Made by a program: the position numbers and the translations under genes. Below, piece by piece: positions 1 through 5,651 of a stretch of 5,651 nt of DNA. The DNA comes from Chlorobiota bacterium (GTDB taxonomy: Bacteria > Bacteroidota > Bacteroidia > Bacteroidales > JAADGE01): positions 1-5,651 of the forward strand of contig JAADEE010000237.1 in assembly GCA_013153575.1 (NCBI GenBank). The letters run 5' to 3'. Numbering within the stretch: the first letter of the stretch is position 1; every line of letters starts with the position of its first letter. The notes under the pieces are model-generated. The model did not search any database. It saw only the letters and a program-made list of their open reading frames with translations, and was not told the origin of the DNA.

Positions 1-1162
1 CTAAATCTATTTCTGAGTATAACTTAATATCTTTTCTTTCTTCAATAAATTTAGGAAGTTTTTCTGTACTATAATTAAAAAATGAATGTGAATAACCATC
101 TTTGTAAACATCAATTCTGTATTTTTTACCTTTTTGAAGAAAAAAACTATACTCTCCTGTAAGTTCATTGGTTTTTGCCGTAAATAAAATTATTGAAGTA
201 TTAGGATCAACAACATTTATTTTAGCATCAAGAGGTTTTCCTCCATTTAAATCTGTAACTATTCCATAAATATGTGCTGTTTTTTCAGGTTTAAACTCAG
301 GCTTTAATTCTGATTTAACAAACCTTTCTGTTCTTTTTTTTCCTTTTCCTTCTCCATATTGATAATATAAATAATCTCCTGCTAGCGGAACACTAGGAAA
401 CGATTCATATTCTTGGTTATACAAAGTATCTATAGGCACAGGAGCCATCCATGCATTTTTTGTAATTTTCTTTGCAAAATAAATATCTGCCTTTGTTTTA
501 CCACCATCTCTAACTGATGTAAAATATAAAGAAACACCATCAGGTGCTAATCTTGGTGTTCTATCACACCCATCATTAACAGGTTCGGGCAAAGGAATTG
601 GTTTTGTCCATTCTCCATTTCTTTTTTCTGAAACATAAATTGTAAAACATTCAAACTTTTTTAAATCTTCATTTTCAATTCTTCTTACGAAATAAAAAAA
701 CTTAGAATCATATGAAATAAATGGATCAAATTCACCTTCATTAGAATTAATAGGCTCAGGCATCTTTTCAGGCTTTTGCCATTTACCATTAACTTTTTTT
801 GAAAAATAAATATCTGAATTTGCATCTTTTTCATCATACCTTAAACTAAAATAAATTTCAGTTGCATCATAATTGTAAACCGGAGCATCAATAGTAAAAG
901 GAACTGAATCAAACATATTTATAGCATCAATATGAATAGGTTTCGACCATGTTCCGTAATTATTTAACTTACTTTCAACTAAAACCCGTTTATTCTTTAA
1001 TTCTTTAATAAATAAAATAGATTTTCCATCATAACTAATATAAGGAGAAACTGTCTTAAATTCCGGACTATTAATAGGAGCAGGTAAAATTACCCTATCT
1101 TGAGAAAAAACTGTTCCAAAAAAGATAACAAAAAACAACTGAAATAGCAATAATCTTATCAT
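1..1162 (-). CDS. Exported PD40 beta-propeller protein, N-terminal part (possibly an OmpA-type protein)
   Basis: This reading frame is open from an ATG at 1162-1160 to the left edge, giving 387 complete codons with no stop, so it is a partial gene missing its C-terminus. Residues 1-20 form a typical signal peptide (MIRLLLF then a hydrophobic run ending TVFS) with likely cleavage before Q21-D22. Residues about 39-270 hold WD40-like PD40 blades, seen as repeated SPYISYDGKSILF, DPFISYDSKFFYF, TPRLAPDGVSLYFTS and the strand-ending DIYFSKK / DIYFAKK, each followed by an NGKW or NGEW and a P-EP-N segment. Residues about 296-358 (HIYGIVTDLNGGKPLDAKI onward, through TGEYSF and YRIDVYKDGY) look like a carboxypeptidase-regulatory or PEGA-like beta-sandwich. 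This order is known from Bacteroidota cell-surface proteins, where an OmpA peptidoglycan-binding domain often follows; that domain is not visible here and is inference. Likely periplasmic or outer-membrane associated; the ligand is unknown. It is divergent from the hydro-lyase gene. Confidence 0.85.
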   Translation of the reverse strand, partial: MIRLLLFQLFFVIFFGTVFSQDRVILPAPINSPEFKTVSPYISYDGKSILFIKELKNKRVLVESKLNNYGTWSKPIHIDAINMFDSVPFTIDAPVYNYDATEIYFSLRYDEKDANSDIYFSKKVNGKWQKPEKMPEPINSNEGEFDPFISYDSKFFYFVRRIENEDLKKFECFTIYVSEKRNGEWTKPIPLPEPVNDGCDRTPRLAPDGVSLYFTSVRDGGKTKADIYFAKKITKNAWMAPVPIDTLYNQEYESFPSVPLAGDYLYYQYGEGKGKKRTERFVKSELKPEFKPEKTAHIYGIVTDLNGGKPLDAKINVVDPNTSIILFTAKTNELTGEYSFFLQKGKKYRIDVYKDGYSHSFFNYSTEKLPKFIEERKDIKLYSEIDL

Positions 1163-1195
1163 AACAAAACATTAATGAAACATTTAACTAACATA

Positions 1196-1222
1196 CAAAT
1201 ATAACAAAAAGATTAGCAAAAA
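1196..1222 (-). promoter_or_regulatory. Candidate Bacteroidota-type promoter for the PD40 gene
   Basis: Read on the minus strand, 1203-1196 is TATATTTG, an exact match to the Bacteroidota -7 consensus TAnnTTTG, placed 33 bases before the start codon of the PD40 gene. The nearest upstream TTTTTG (1222-1217) is only 13 bases from the -7 box, shorter than the usual 17-23 for the -33 element, so only the -7 half is convincing. In such AT-rich DNA a chance match is quite possible. Confidence 0.3.
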
Positions 1223-1244
1223 CATATATTTTTTTACAACAACA

Positions 1245-1254
1245 ATGCATGCAT
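1245..1254. other. Perfect 10-bp palindrome in the divergent intergenic region
   Basis: ATGCATGCAT is a perfect palindrome lying between the PD40 gene and the hydro-lyase gene, upstream of the candidate -7 box of the former and 108 bases before the start of the latter. Its place in a divergent control region would suit a dimeric regulator, but there is no second copy in the intergenic region and no regulator gene nearby. The rest of 1163-1362 is AT-rich with no other recognisable element; I see no good TAnnTTTG plus TTG pair for the rightward gene. Confidence 0.2.
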
Positions 1255-1362
1255 AAGTTTTGTTATTTTTTCAATAATTAATAAGAGATAAAAAATGTAA
1301 AAATCATAAGATTATAAAAAATCAAATACTATTTTTACAGCCTAAAATAAAAACATTTAAAA

Positions 1363-3141
1363 ATGGGAAAAACTTTTGTAGAAAAAATACTTAATGCTAA
1401 AACAGGAGCAATTGTTTTTAAAAAACCTGATATTGTTCTTACACATGATAACACTTCAAGCATAAAAAAAACTTTTGAAAAAATGGGTGGCGAAAAAGTT
1501 GCTGACCCTAATCAACTTTTAATTGTACTTGACCATAATGCACCACCAACAACAGCTGCTCTTGCTACACAATACCAAACAATTAGAGATATTGTAAAAG
1601 AGCAAGGCATAAATAAATTTTATGATGCAGGAAAAGGAATTTGTCACCAAATTATGTCATACCATGCTGAACCTAAAATGATAATTGTTGGAAGCGACAG
1701 CCACACATGCACAGCAGGAGCATTTAACACACTTGCTGCAGGAATTGACAGAACAGAAGCTGCAGGAATTTGGAAACGTGGTGAAACTTGGTTTAGAGTT
1801 CCTGAAAGTATGAAAATAACTTTAACAGGAAAATTACCAAAAGGAGTTTATGCAAAAGATATTTCACTTTGGATTATTGGTATGATTGGTTCTGACGGAG
1901 CAAATTATATGTCAATTGAATATCATGGAGATGGAGTTAAAACTCTTGGTATTTCCGAAAGAATGACACTTGCAAATTTAGCATCAGAAATGGGTGCAAA
2001 AAATGCAGTTTTCCCACCTGATGAAATTCTTGCAAAATTTTATGGTAAAAATGAAGTTGAAGGAATTTGGGCTGATGAAGATGCAACTTATGCAAAAGAA
2101 ATTGAAATAAACTTATCTGAATTATTTCCTGTTGTTGCTGCACCACATTATGTTGATAACGTTAAAGCACTTTCTGAACTTAAAGGCACACCTTTAAATC
2201 AAGGATTTATAGGAACTTGCACAAACGGAAGAATTGAAGATTTAAGACAAGCTGCCGAAGTTCTAAAAGGGAAAAAAGTTGCAGATGGTTTCCAGCTTTT
2301 AGTTACTCCTGCATCGCAAAAAATATATTTGCAAGCAATGAAAGAAGGTTTAATTGAAATTTTTCTTGAAGCCGGAGCAAATGTTCTTTCTGCATCTTGC
2401 GGACCATGTTTAGGAACAGGACAAGGCATACCTGCCGATGGCTACAATGTTATTTCAACAGCAAACCGCAACTTCCTTGGACGAATGGGAAATAAAAATT
2501 CAAGTGTTTATTTAGCATCTCCTGCAAATGTTGCAATTTCTGCAATTAATGGCTACATTTCTGACACAAGAAATACTGATAAAATTGAGAAATTTCCATA
2601 TTCAAAAGAACAAAGTGCAACATTAACAATTAAACAAAATGAAAATCGCAGAACTGAAACAGGTGTATGGAATTATGCCGATGTTGATGATTTAAATACC
2701 GACCAAATGTTTGCAGGAAATTTAACTTACAAAGTTTTAAGTTCTGAACCTGAAACAATTATACCGCATCTTTTTGAAGGTTTTGATGTTAATTTCAGTA
2801 AAAATGCAAAAGAAAACGACATAATAATTGCAGGGGACAATTTTGGTTGCGGAAGTTCTCGTGAACATCCTGCCGTAGGACTTTCTCATTTAGGAATTAA
2901 AGCTGTTATTGTTAAATCAATTAACAGGATTTTTTATCGTTCATCAATAAATCAAGGACTTCTATTAATTGTTCACCCACAAGCTGTTAATGCATACAAA
3001 GCAGGCGATAAAGTTGAAATTGATTTTGAAAATTCAAACATAACTGTTGGAGGCAAAAGATTTGATTTTGCTCCTCTTCCTGAAAAACTTATGCAAATTA
3101 TTAAAAAACGTGGTTTGGTTAACTGGATAAAAGAGCAATAA
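1363..3141 (+). CDS. Aconitase-superfamily hydro-lyase, fused LeuC-LeuD-like (aconitase / homoaconitase / isopropylmalate dehydratase family)
   Basis: A complete 592-residue cytosolic [4Fe-4S] hydro-lyase that should isomerise a hydroxy di- or tricarboxylic acid through its dehydrated intermediate. Residues about 1-415 match the large (LeuC-like) subunit: LDHNAPPTT at 56-64, GSDSHTCTAGAF at 110-121, the first cluster cysteine C286 in GTCTNGR, the other two C346 and C349 in SCGPCLG, and STANRNFLGRMGN at 365-377. Residues about 430-592 match the small (LeuD-like, swivelling) subunit: DNFGCGSSREH at 492-502 and IFYRSSINQGLLLI at 523-536. In archaeal-type isopropylmalate dehydratases and homoaconitases these parts are separate proteins; here they are one chain, shorter than the usual 750-900-residue bacterial aconitases and the roughly 650-residue Aquifex-type. 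The specificity-loop position reads NLTY (453-456), not the YLVY or YLRT of known relatives, so the substrate is open. Aconitase is the likely automatic label; no leu genes adjoin it. The ATG lies in an A-rich leader without Shine-Dalgarno. All catalytic motifs look intact. Confidence 0.85.
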   Translation: MGKTFVEKILNAKTGAIVFKKPDIVLTHDNTSSIKKTFEKMGGEKVADPNQLLIVLDHNAPPTTAALATQYQTIRDIVKEQGINKFYDAGKGICHQIMSYHAEPKMIIVGSDSHTCTAGAFNTLAAGIDRTEAAGIWKRGETWFRVPESMKITLTGKLPKGVYAKDISLWIIGMIGSDGANYMSIEYHGDGVKTLGISERMTLANLASEMGAKNAVFPPDEILAKFYGKNEVEGIWADEDATYAKEIEINLSELFPVVAAPHYVDNVKALSELKGTPLNQGFIGTCTNGRIEDLRQAAEVLKGKKVADGFQLLVTPASQKIYLQAMKEGLIEIFLEAGANVLSASCGPCLGTGQGIPADGYNVISTANRNFLGRMGNKNSSVYLASPANVAISAINGYISDTRNTDKIEKFPYSKEQSATLTIKQNENRRTETGVWNYADVDDLNTDQMFAGNLTYKVLSSEPETIIPHLFEGFDVNFSKNAKENDIIIAGDNFGCGSSREHPAVGLSHLGIKAVIVKSINRIFYRSSINQGLLLIVHPQAVNAYKAGDKVEIDFENSNITVGGKRFDFAPLPEKLMQIIKKRGLVNWIKEQ

Positions 3142-3183
3142 ACAAGATAAAATAACTTTTTAACGATTTAAAGTTCCAAATTT

Positions 3184-3267
3184 CTTTGTGAACCTTTGTG
3201 TATTCTTTGTGTAACTTCGTGATATAACTCACGTTATTACACAAAGGTTTGCAAAGAAGACACAAAG
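3184..3267. repeat. Dyad-symmetric array of CTTTGTG units between convergent genes
   Basis: On the plus strand CTTTGTG occurs at 3184-3190, 3194-3200 and 3205-3211, followed by the variant CTTCGTG at 3215-3221, that is every 10-11 bases. The same unit occurs on the minus strand as CACAAAG at 3261-3267 and 3240-3246, with a degenerate copy at 3250-3256 between them. The whole block is symmetric about 3225/3226: positions 3182-3203 match the reverse complement of 3237-3258 at 19 of 22 bases. It fills most of the non-coding space between the stop codons of the hydro-lyase and the aldehyde dehydrogenase and has no open reading frame of note. I recall similar CTTTGTG-type runs in Bacteroidota intergenic DNA, but cannot check copy number here. 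Confidence 0.75.
3205..3246. terminator. Long hairpin, possible bidirectional transcription end signal
   Basis: CTTTGTGTAA (3205-3214) pairs perfectly with TTACACAAAG (3237-3246), and inside it CGTGA (3218-3222) pairs with TCACG (3229-3233) across a 3x3 internal loop and a 6-base apical loop. This is the strongest hairpin I saw in the window, and it lies 64 bases after the hydro-lyase stop and 78 bases after the aldehyde dehydrogenase stop, so either transcript would reach it. There is no U-run after the stem on either strand, so it is not a classical intrinsic terminator; a role in 3'-end formation or RNA stability is inference from position. Confidence 0.35.
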
Positions 3268-3323
3268 TTGCTTGAAGATTATCTGATATTCAAATAACAT
3301 AAATTATAAATATGACATTGATT

Positions 3324-4694
3324 TTATTCAATCAAACGCTTCAACCACTTTATTTTCTTATCAGAATATGGAGCATATTTTAAAGGTGGCTCAAACCAAA
3401 ATGGCTTTTTAAGAATGCTTTTAAAATGCGAAAAAGTTTGAAATCCTGCATAACCATGGTAATTTCCTTGTCCGCTAAAACCTACACCACCAAATGGCAA
3501 TTTATGATTTGTTAAATGCATTACAGTATCATTTATTGCACCGCCCCCAAATGAAAGTTCATTATGTATTTTTCTTATGTTTCTTTTATTTTTTGAAAAA
3601 ACATAAAGAGCCAAAGGTTTAGATTGCTTTTTAACTTCCTCAATAGCATCTTCAATATTCTCAAAAGAAATTACAGGAAGTAAAGGTCCAAAAATTTCAT
3701 CTTGCATAATTTCATCAACAAAACTTACATTATGCAATATTGTAGGTTTTATAAGCCTTTTTGCCCTATCAGCACTTCCTCCAAAGTATATCTTATCTTT
3801 CTCTATTAGGTTTAATAATCTGTCAAAATTTCGTTCATTTATAATTTGAACATAGTTCTCCGGTATAGTTTCAAAACTTGGAAACTGAACATTAATTTGA
3901 TTTTTAAGTTCTTCTAAAAGGTTTTTCTCAACTTTTTTATCTACTAAAATAAAATCAGTTGCTACGCAAGTTTGTCCGGCATTTAAAAACTTGCCCCAAA
4001 CAATTCTTTTAGCTGTCATTTTTATATTTGCATCATCTAAAACAAATGTCGGACTTTTACCTCCAAGTTCTAAAGTTACAGGAGTCATATTTTTTGCAGC
4101 AGCTTCATAAATCTTTTTCCCTACGGGAATACTTCCTGTAAAAAAGATTTTATCGAACTTCATTGACAATAATTCTTGCGTTTCTTTAACACCACCTTCA
4201 ATAACTCGCACAACTTCGGGTATAAAAACTCGGTTTAAAACCTTTGCCATAATTGCTGATGAATTTTTAGAAAGTTCACTAGGTTTTAGAATTACAGTAT
4301 TCCCTGCAGCAAGTGCTGAAACTAATGGCACTAATGAAAGTTGATAAGGATAGTTCCAAGCTCCAATTATTAAAGCACTGCCAAGTGGTTCCGGTAAAAC
4401 AAAACTTTTACCGGGTAAGTTTGCTAAGTTTGTAGATTTTTTAATAGGTTTTGCCCACTTATTAAGTTTTTTTATTGCAAGATTTATTTCACTATAAACC
4501 AAAGAAAGCTCTGTTGCATAAGTTTCAAATTTTGATTTACTAAAATCTGCATAAATTGCTTCATAAAAGTATTTTTCGTTTTCTTTTAATGCTGTTTTTA
4601 AAATTTTTAATTGTTTAATTCTAAATTTTAAAGGTTTTGTTTGATTTGATAAAAAAAACTCTTTTTGATTTGCAAGTATTATTTGGGGTGTCAT
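3324..4694 (-). CDS. Class 3-type aldehyde dehydrogenase (NAD(P)+-dependent)
   Basis: A complete 456-residue enzyme oxidising an aldehyde to its carboxylic acid with NAD(P)+. Numbering from the ATG at 4694, the visible active site is N114 in AWNYP, K137 in KPSE, the cofactor-loop FTGSIPVGK at 185-193, general base E209 in TLELGGK, nucleophile C243 in NAGQTC, and E333 in EIFGP. As I recall, these numbers coincide with those of mammalian class 3 ALDH (N114, E209, C243, E333). The C-terminal HKLPFGGVGFSGQGNYHG and the ending KPFWFEPPLKYAPY are also class 3 hallmarks; Bacillus YwdH is a likely bacterial relative. No signal peptide or C-terminal membrane anchor is visible, so it should be cytosolic. 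An in-frame TTG at 4715 would add seven residues, but it sits inside the predicted -7 box, so I prefer the ATG. The substrate (fatty, aromatic or short-chain aldehyde) cannot be told. It lies 76 bases downstream of the mutase gene on the same strand. Confidence 0.92.
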   Translation of the reverse strand: MTPQIILANQKEFFLSNQTKPLKFRIKQLKILKTALKENEKYFYEAIYADFSKSKFETYATELSLVYSEINLAIKKLNKWAKPIKKSTNLANLPGKSFVLPEPLGSALIIGAWNYPYQLSLVPLVSALAAGNTVILKPSELSKNSSAIMAKVLNRVFIPEVVRVIEGGVKETQELLSMKFDKIFFTGSIPVGKKIYEAAAKNMTPVTLELGGKSPTFVLDDANIKMTAKRIVWGKFLNAGQTCVATDFILVDKKVEKNLLEELKNQINVQFPSFETIPENYVQIINERNFDRLLNLIEKDKIYFGGSADRAKRLIKPTILHNVSFVDEIMQDEIFGPLLPVISFENIEDAIEEVKKQSKPLALYVFSKNKRNIRKIHNELSFGGGAINDTVMHLTNHKLPFGGVGFSGQGNYHGYAGFQTFSHFKSILKKPFWFEPPLKYAPYSDKKIKWLKRLIE

Positions 4695-4712
4695 ATTTTC
4701 AAATTTTAAACT

Positions 4713-4740
4713 CAAAGTTAGTTTTTTATACTTAAATCAA
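4713..4740 (-). promoter_or_regulatory. Bacteroidota-type promoter for the aldehyde dehydrogenase gene
   Basis: Read on the minus strand, TTG at 4740-4738 and TAACTTTG at 4720-4713 are separated by 17 bases. This matches the known Bacteroidota primary sigma pattern TTG-N17-23-TAnnTTTG exactly. Transcription would start near 4706-4709 and leave an AT-rich leader of about 12-14 bases before the ATG at 4694, with no Shine-Dalgarno, as is usual in this phylum. The element lies between the mutase stop and the dehydrogenase start, suggesting that the dehydrogenase is transcribed on its own at least in part. Confidence 0.5.
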
Positions 4741-4770
4741 GAAAAGTATTTTAAGAAATAAAACAAATAA

Positions 4771-5651
4771 TTATTTCATTAAAATCTCTAAAATTTCAAT
4801 TGCTGCATCAGCAACAGAGGAACCGGGACCAAAAATAGCAGCAACTCCTGCATCATACAAAAACTGATAATCTTGCTGTGGAATTACACCACCACAAATT
4901 ACCATAATATCTTCGCGTCCAAGTTTTTTCAACTCTTCAATTACTTGCGGAACTAATGTTTTATGTCCTGCTGCTAAACTTGAAACTCCAAGAACATGAA
5001 CATCATTTTCAACTGCTTGTTTTGCAGCTTCATATGGAGTTTGAAAAAGTGGTCCTATATCAACATCAAAACCAATATCGGCATAACCTGTTGCTACAAC
5101 TTTTGCTCCACGATCATGACCATCTTGTCCCATTTTTGCAATCATAATTCTTGGTCGTCTGCCATCTTCTTCGGCAAACTTATTTGCTAATTCTTTTGCT
5201 TTTTCAAAACTCATTGTATTTCCTGATTCTGATGAATAAACTCCCGAAATTGAACGAATAACAGCTTTGTATCTTCCTGCAACTTCTTCAATTGCATCTG
5301 AAATTTCACCAAGGCTTGCTCTTTTTTGTGCTGCATCAATTGATAGTTCTAAAAGATTACCTTTGCCTGTTTTCATTGATTCTGTAATTGCATTTAATGC
5401 TTTTTGAACTTCCTCGTTATTCCTTTCGGCACGAAGTTTTTTAAGTCTTTCAATTTGAGCTTTCCTAACTGTTGTATTATCAACTTCTAAAATATCAAGA
5501 GGTTCTTCTTTTTCAAGTTTATATTTGTTTACACCAACAATTGTATCTTTTCCACTGTCAATTCTTGCTTGTTTTCTGGCTGCTGCTTCCTCAATTCTCA
5601 TTTTAGGAATTCCTGTTTCAACAGCTTTTGACATTCCTCCAAGTTCTTCAA
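4771..5651 (-). CDS. mutB: Methylmalonyl-CoA mutase large subunit, C-terminal part
   Basis: This is the C-terminal end of the adenosylcobalamin enzyme that interconverts (R)-methylmalonyl-CoA and succinyl-CoA, linking propionate metabolism to the TCA cycle. The frame is open through the right edge: the codons before the methionine at 5634 read EELGG, continuing the family's conserved EELGGM-KAVE-G-PK segment, so that methionine is internal, not the start. Visible are 292 residues of an expected 710 or so. Counting from that methionine, residues 1-40 are the end of the substrate-binding barrel (RIEEAAARKQARIDSG, VGVNKY), 41-155 the helical linker, and 160-287 the Rossmann-like B12-binding domain with the DGHDRG motif at 171-176 (H173 is the lower axial cobalt ligand), the SSL motif at 218-220 and CGGVIP at 247-252. 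The conserved motifs look complete. The small subunit mutA usually lies just upstream, which would be beyond the window. The stop is followed by the aldehyde dehydrogenase gene with no clear terminator between. Confidence 0.93.
   Translation of the reverse strand, partial: EELGGMSKAVETGIPKMRIEEAAARKQARIDSGKDTIVGVNKYKLEKEEPLDILEVDNTTVRKAQIERLKKLRAERNNEEVQKALNAITESMKTGKGNLLELSIDAAQKRASLGEISDAIEEVAGRYKAVIRSISGVYSSESGNTMSFEKAKELANKFAEEDGRRPRIMIAKMGQDGHDRGAKVVATGYADIGFDVDIGPLFQTPYEAAKQAVENDVHVLGVSSLAAGHKTLVPQVIEELKKLGREDIMVICGGVIPQQDYQFLYDAGVAAIFGPGSSVADAAIEILEILMK

Noticed and set aside
1937..2146. Minus-strand open frame of 69 codons inside the hydro-lyase gene
   Set aside because: It is rich in Leu, Gln and His from antisense reading of an AT-rich gene, has no recognisable domain, and lies wholly under a strongly supported gene.
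2199..2429. Minus-strand open frame of 76 codons inside the hydro-lyase gene
   Set aside because: It covers the conserved cluster-cysteine region of the real gene on the other strand and shows no independent coding sign.
3154..3175. AACTTT / AAAGTT inverted repeat after the hydro-lyase stop
   Set aside because: Only six base pairs, with one G-C pair, a 10-base loop and no T-run; it is too weak to call a terminator.
3184..3267. CRISPR array or mobile-element end
   Set aside because: The units are 7 bases at 10-11 base spacing with inverted symmetry, not 25-37-base direct repeats with spacers, and there is no transposase or flanking target duplication.
3317..3332. ATTGA / TCAAT hairpin around the aldehyde dehydrogenase stop codon
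   Set aside because: Five base pairs with one G-C pair in AT-rich DNA is expected by chance.
4713..4715. TTG at 4715 as start of the aldehyde dehydrogenase
   Set aside because: It lies within the predicted -7 box, and the ATG seven codons later gives the length and active-site numbering expected for the family.
4721..4748. ATACTT / AAGTAT inverted repeat between the mutase and dehydrogenase genes
   Set aside because: A six-pair AT-rich stem followed on the transcribed strand by A rather than T, and overlapping the predicted promoter; not a terminator for the mutase.
4956..5190. Two overlapping plus-strand open frames of 63-64 codons inside the mutase gene
   Set aside because: They are antisense shadows of the B12-binding domain, with low-complexity Leu/His or Cys/Ile-rich translations and no plausible start signal.
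5632..5634. Methionine codon at 5634 as the start of a stand-alone B12-binding protein
   Set aside because: The codons before it (EELGG) continue the conserved mutase sequence to the window edge, and the following 40 residues belong to the barrel domain, so it is an internal residue of a partial gene.

Overview
The window looks like ordinary chromosome from a low-GC (roughly 30% G+C by eye) member of the Bacteroidota, most likely an uncultured Bacteroidia or Bacteroidales relative. The clues are strong A/T bias at third codon positions, start codons without Shine-Dalgarno sequences, two matches to the Bacteroidota -7 promoter element TAnnTTTG, a PD40-repeat surface protein with a Gln/Asp-starting mature end, and a coenzyme-B12 methylmalonyl-CoA mutase of the kind used for succinate/propionate interconversion. 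The taxonomic call is inference from style, not from a marker gene.

Layout. (1) Positions 1-1162, minus strand: the N-terminal 387 residues of an exported PD40 beta-propeller protein with a small regulatory-type beta-sandwich domain; it runs off the left edge and may continue into an OmpA-like domain. (2) Positions 1163-1362: AT-rich divergent intergenic region with one candidate -7 box for the leftward gene and a 10-bp perfect palindrome. (3) Positions 1363-3141, plus strand: a complete aconitase-superfamily hydro-lyase in which LeuC-like and LeuD-like parts are fused in one 592-residue chain. (4) Positions 3142-3323: convergent junction filled by an imperfect dyad of CTTTGTG units spaced about one helical turn apart, able to fold into a long hairpin. 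(5) Positions 3324-4694, minus strand: a complete class 3-type NAD(P)-dependent aldehyde dehydrogenase with its own good -33/-7 promoter. (6) Positions 4771-5651, minus strand: the C-terminal 292 residues of the methylmalonyl-CoA mutase large subunit, running off the right edge.

The mutase and the aldehyde dehydrogenase lie in the same direction 76 bases apart and may be partly co-transcribed, but the promoter in front of the dehydrogenase argues for separate control. The hydro-lyase converges on them and the PD40 gene diverges from it, so there is no multi-gene operon here. The three enzymes all fit central carbon and short-chain acid/aldehyde metabolism, but the sequence does not show a single shared pathway.

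I found no mobile element, CRISPR array, RNA gene or evidence of a new multi-gene system. The two most worthwhile items are the CTTTGTG dyad at 3184-3267 and the unresolved substrate of the fused hydro-lyase, whose specificity-loop sequence matches neither the isopropylmalate nor the homoaconitate pattern I know.
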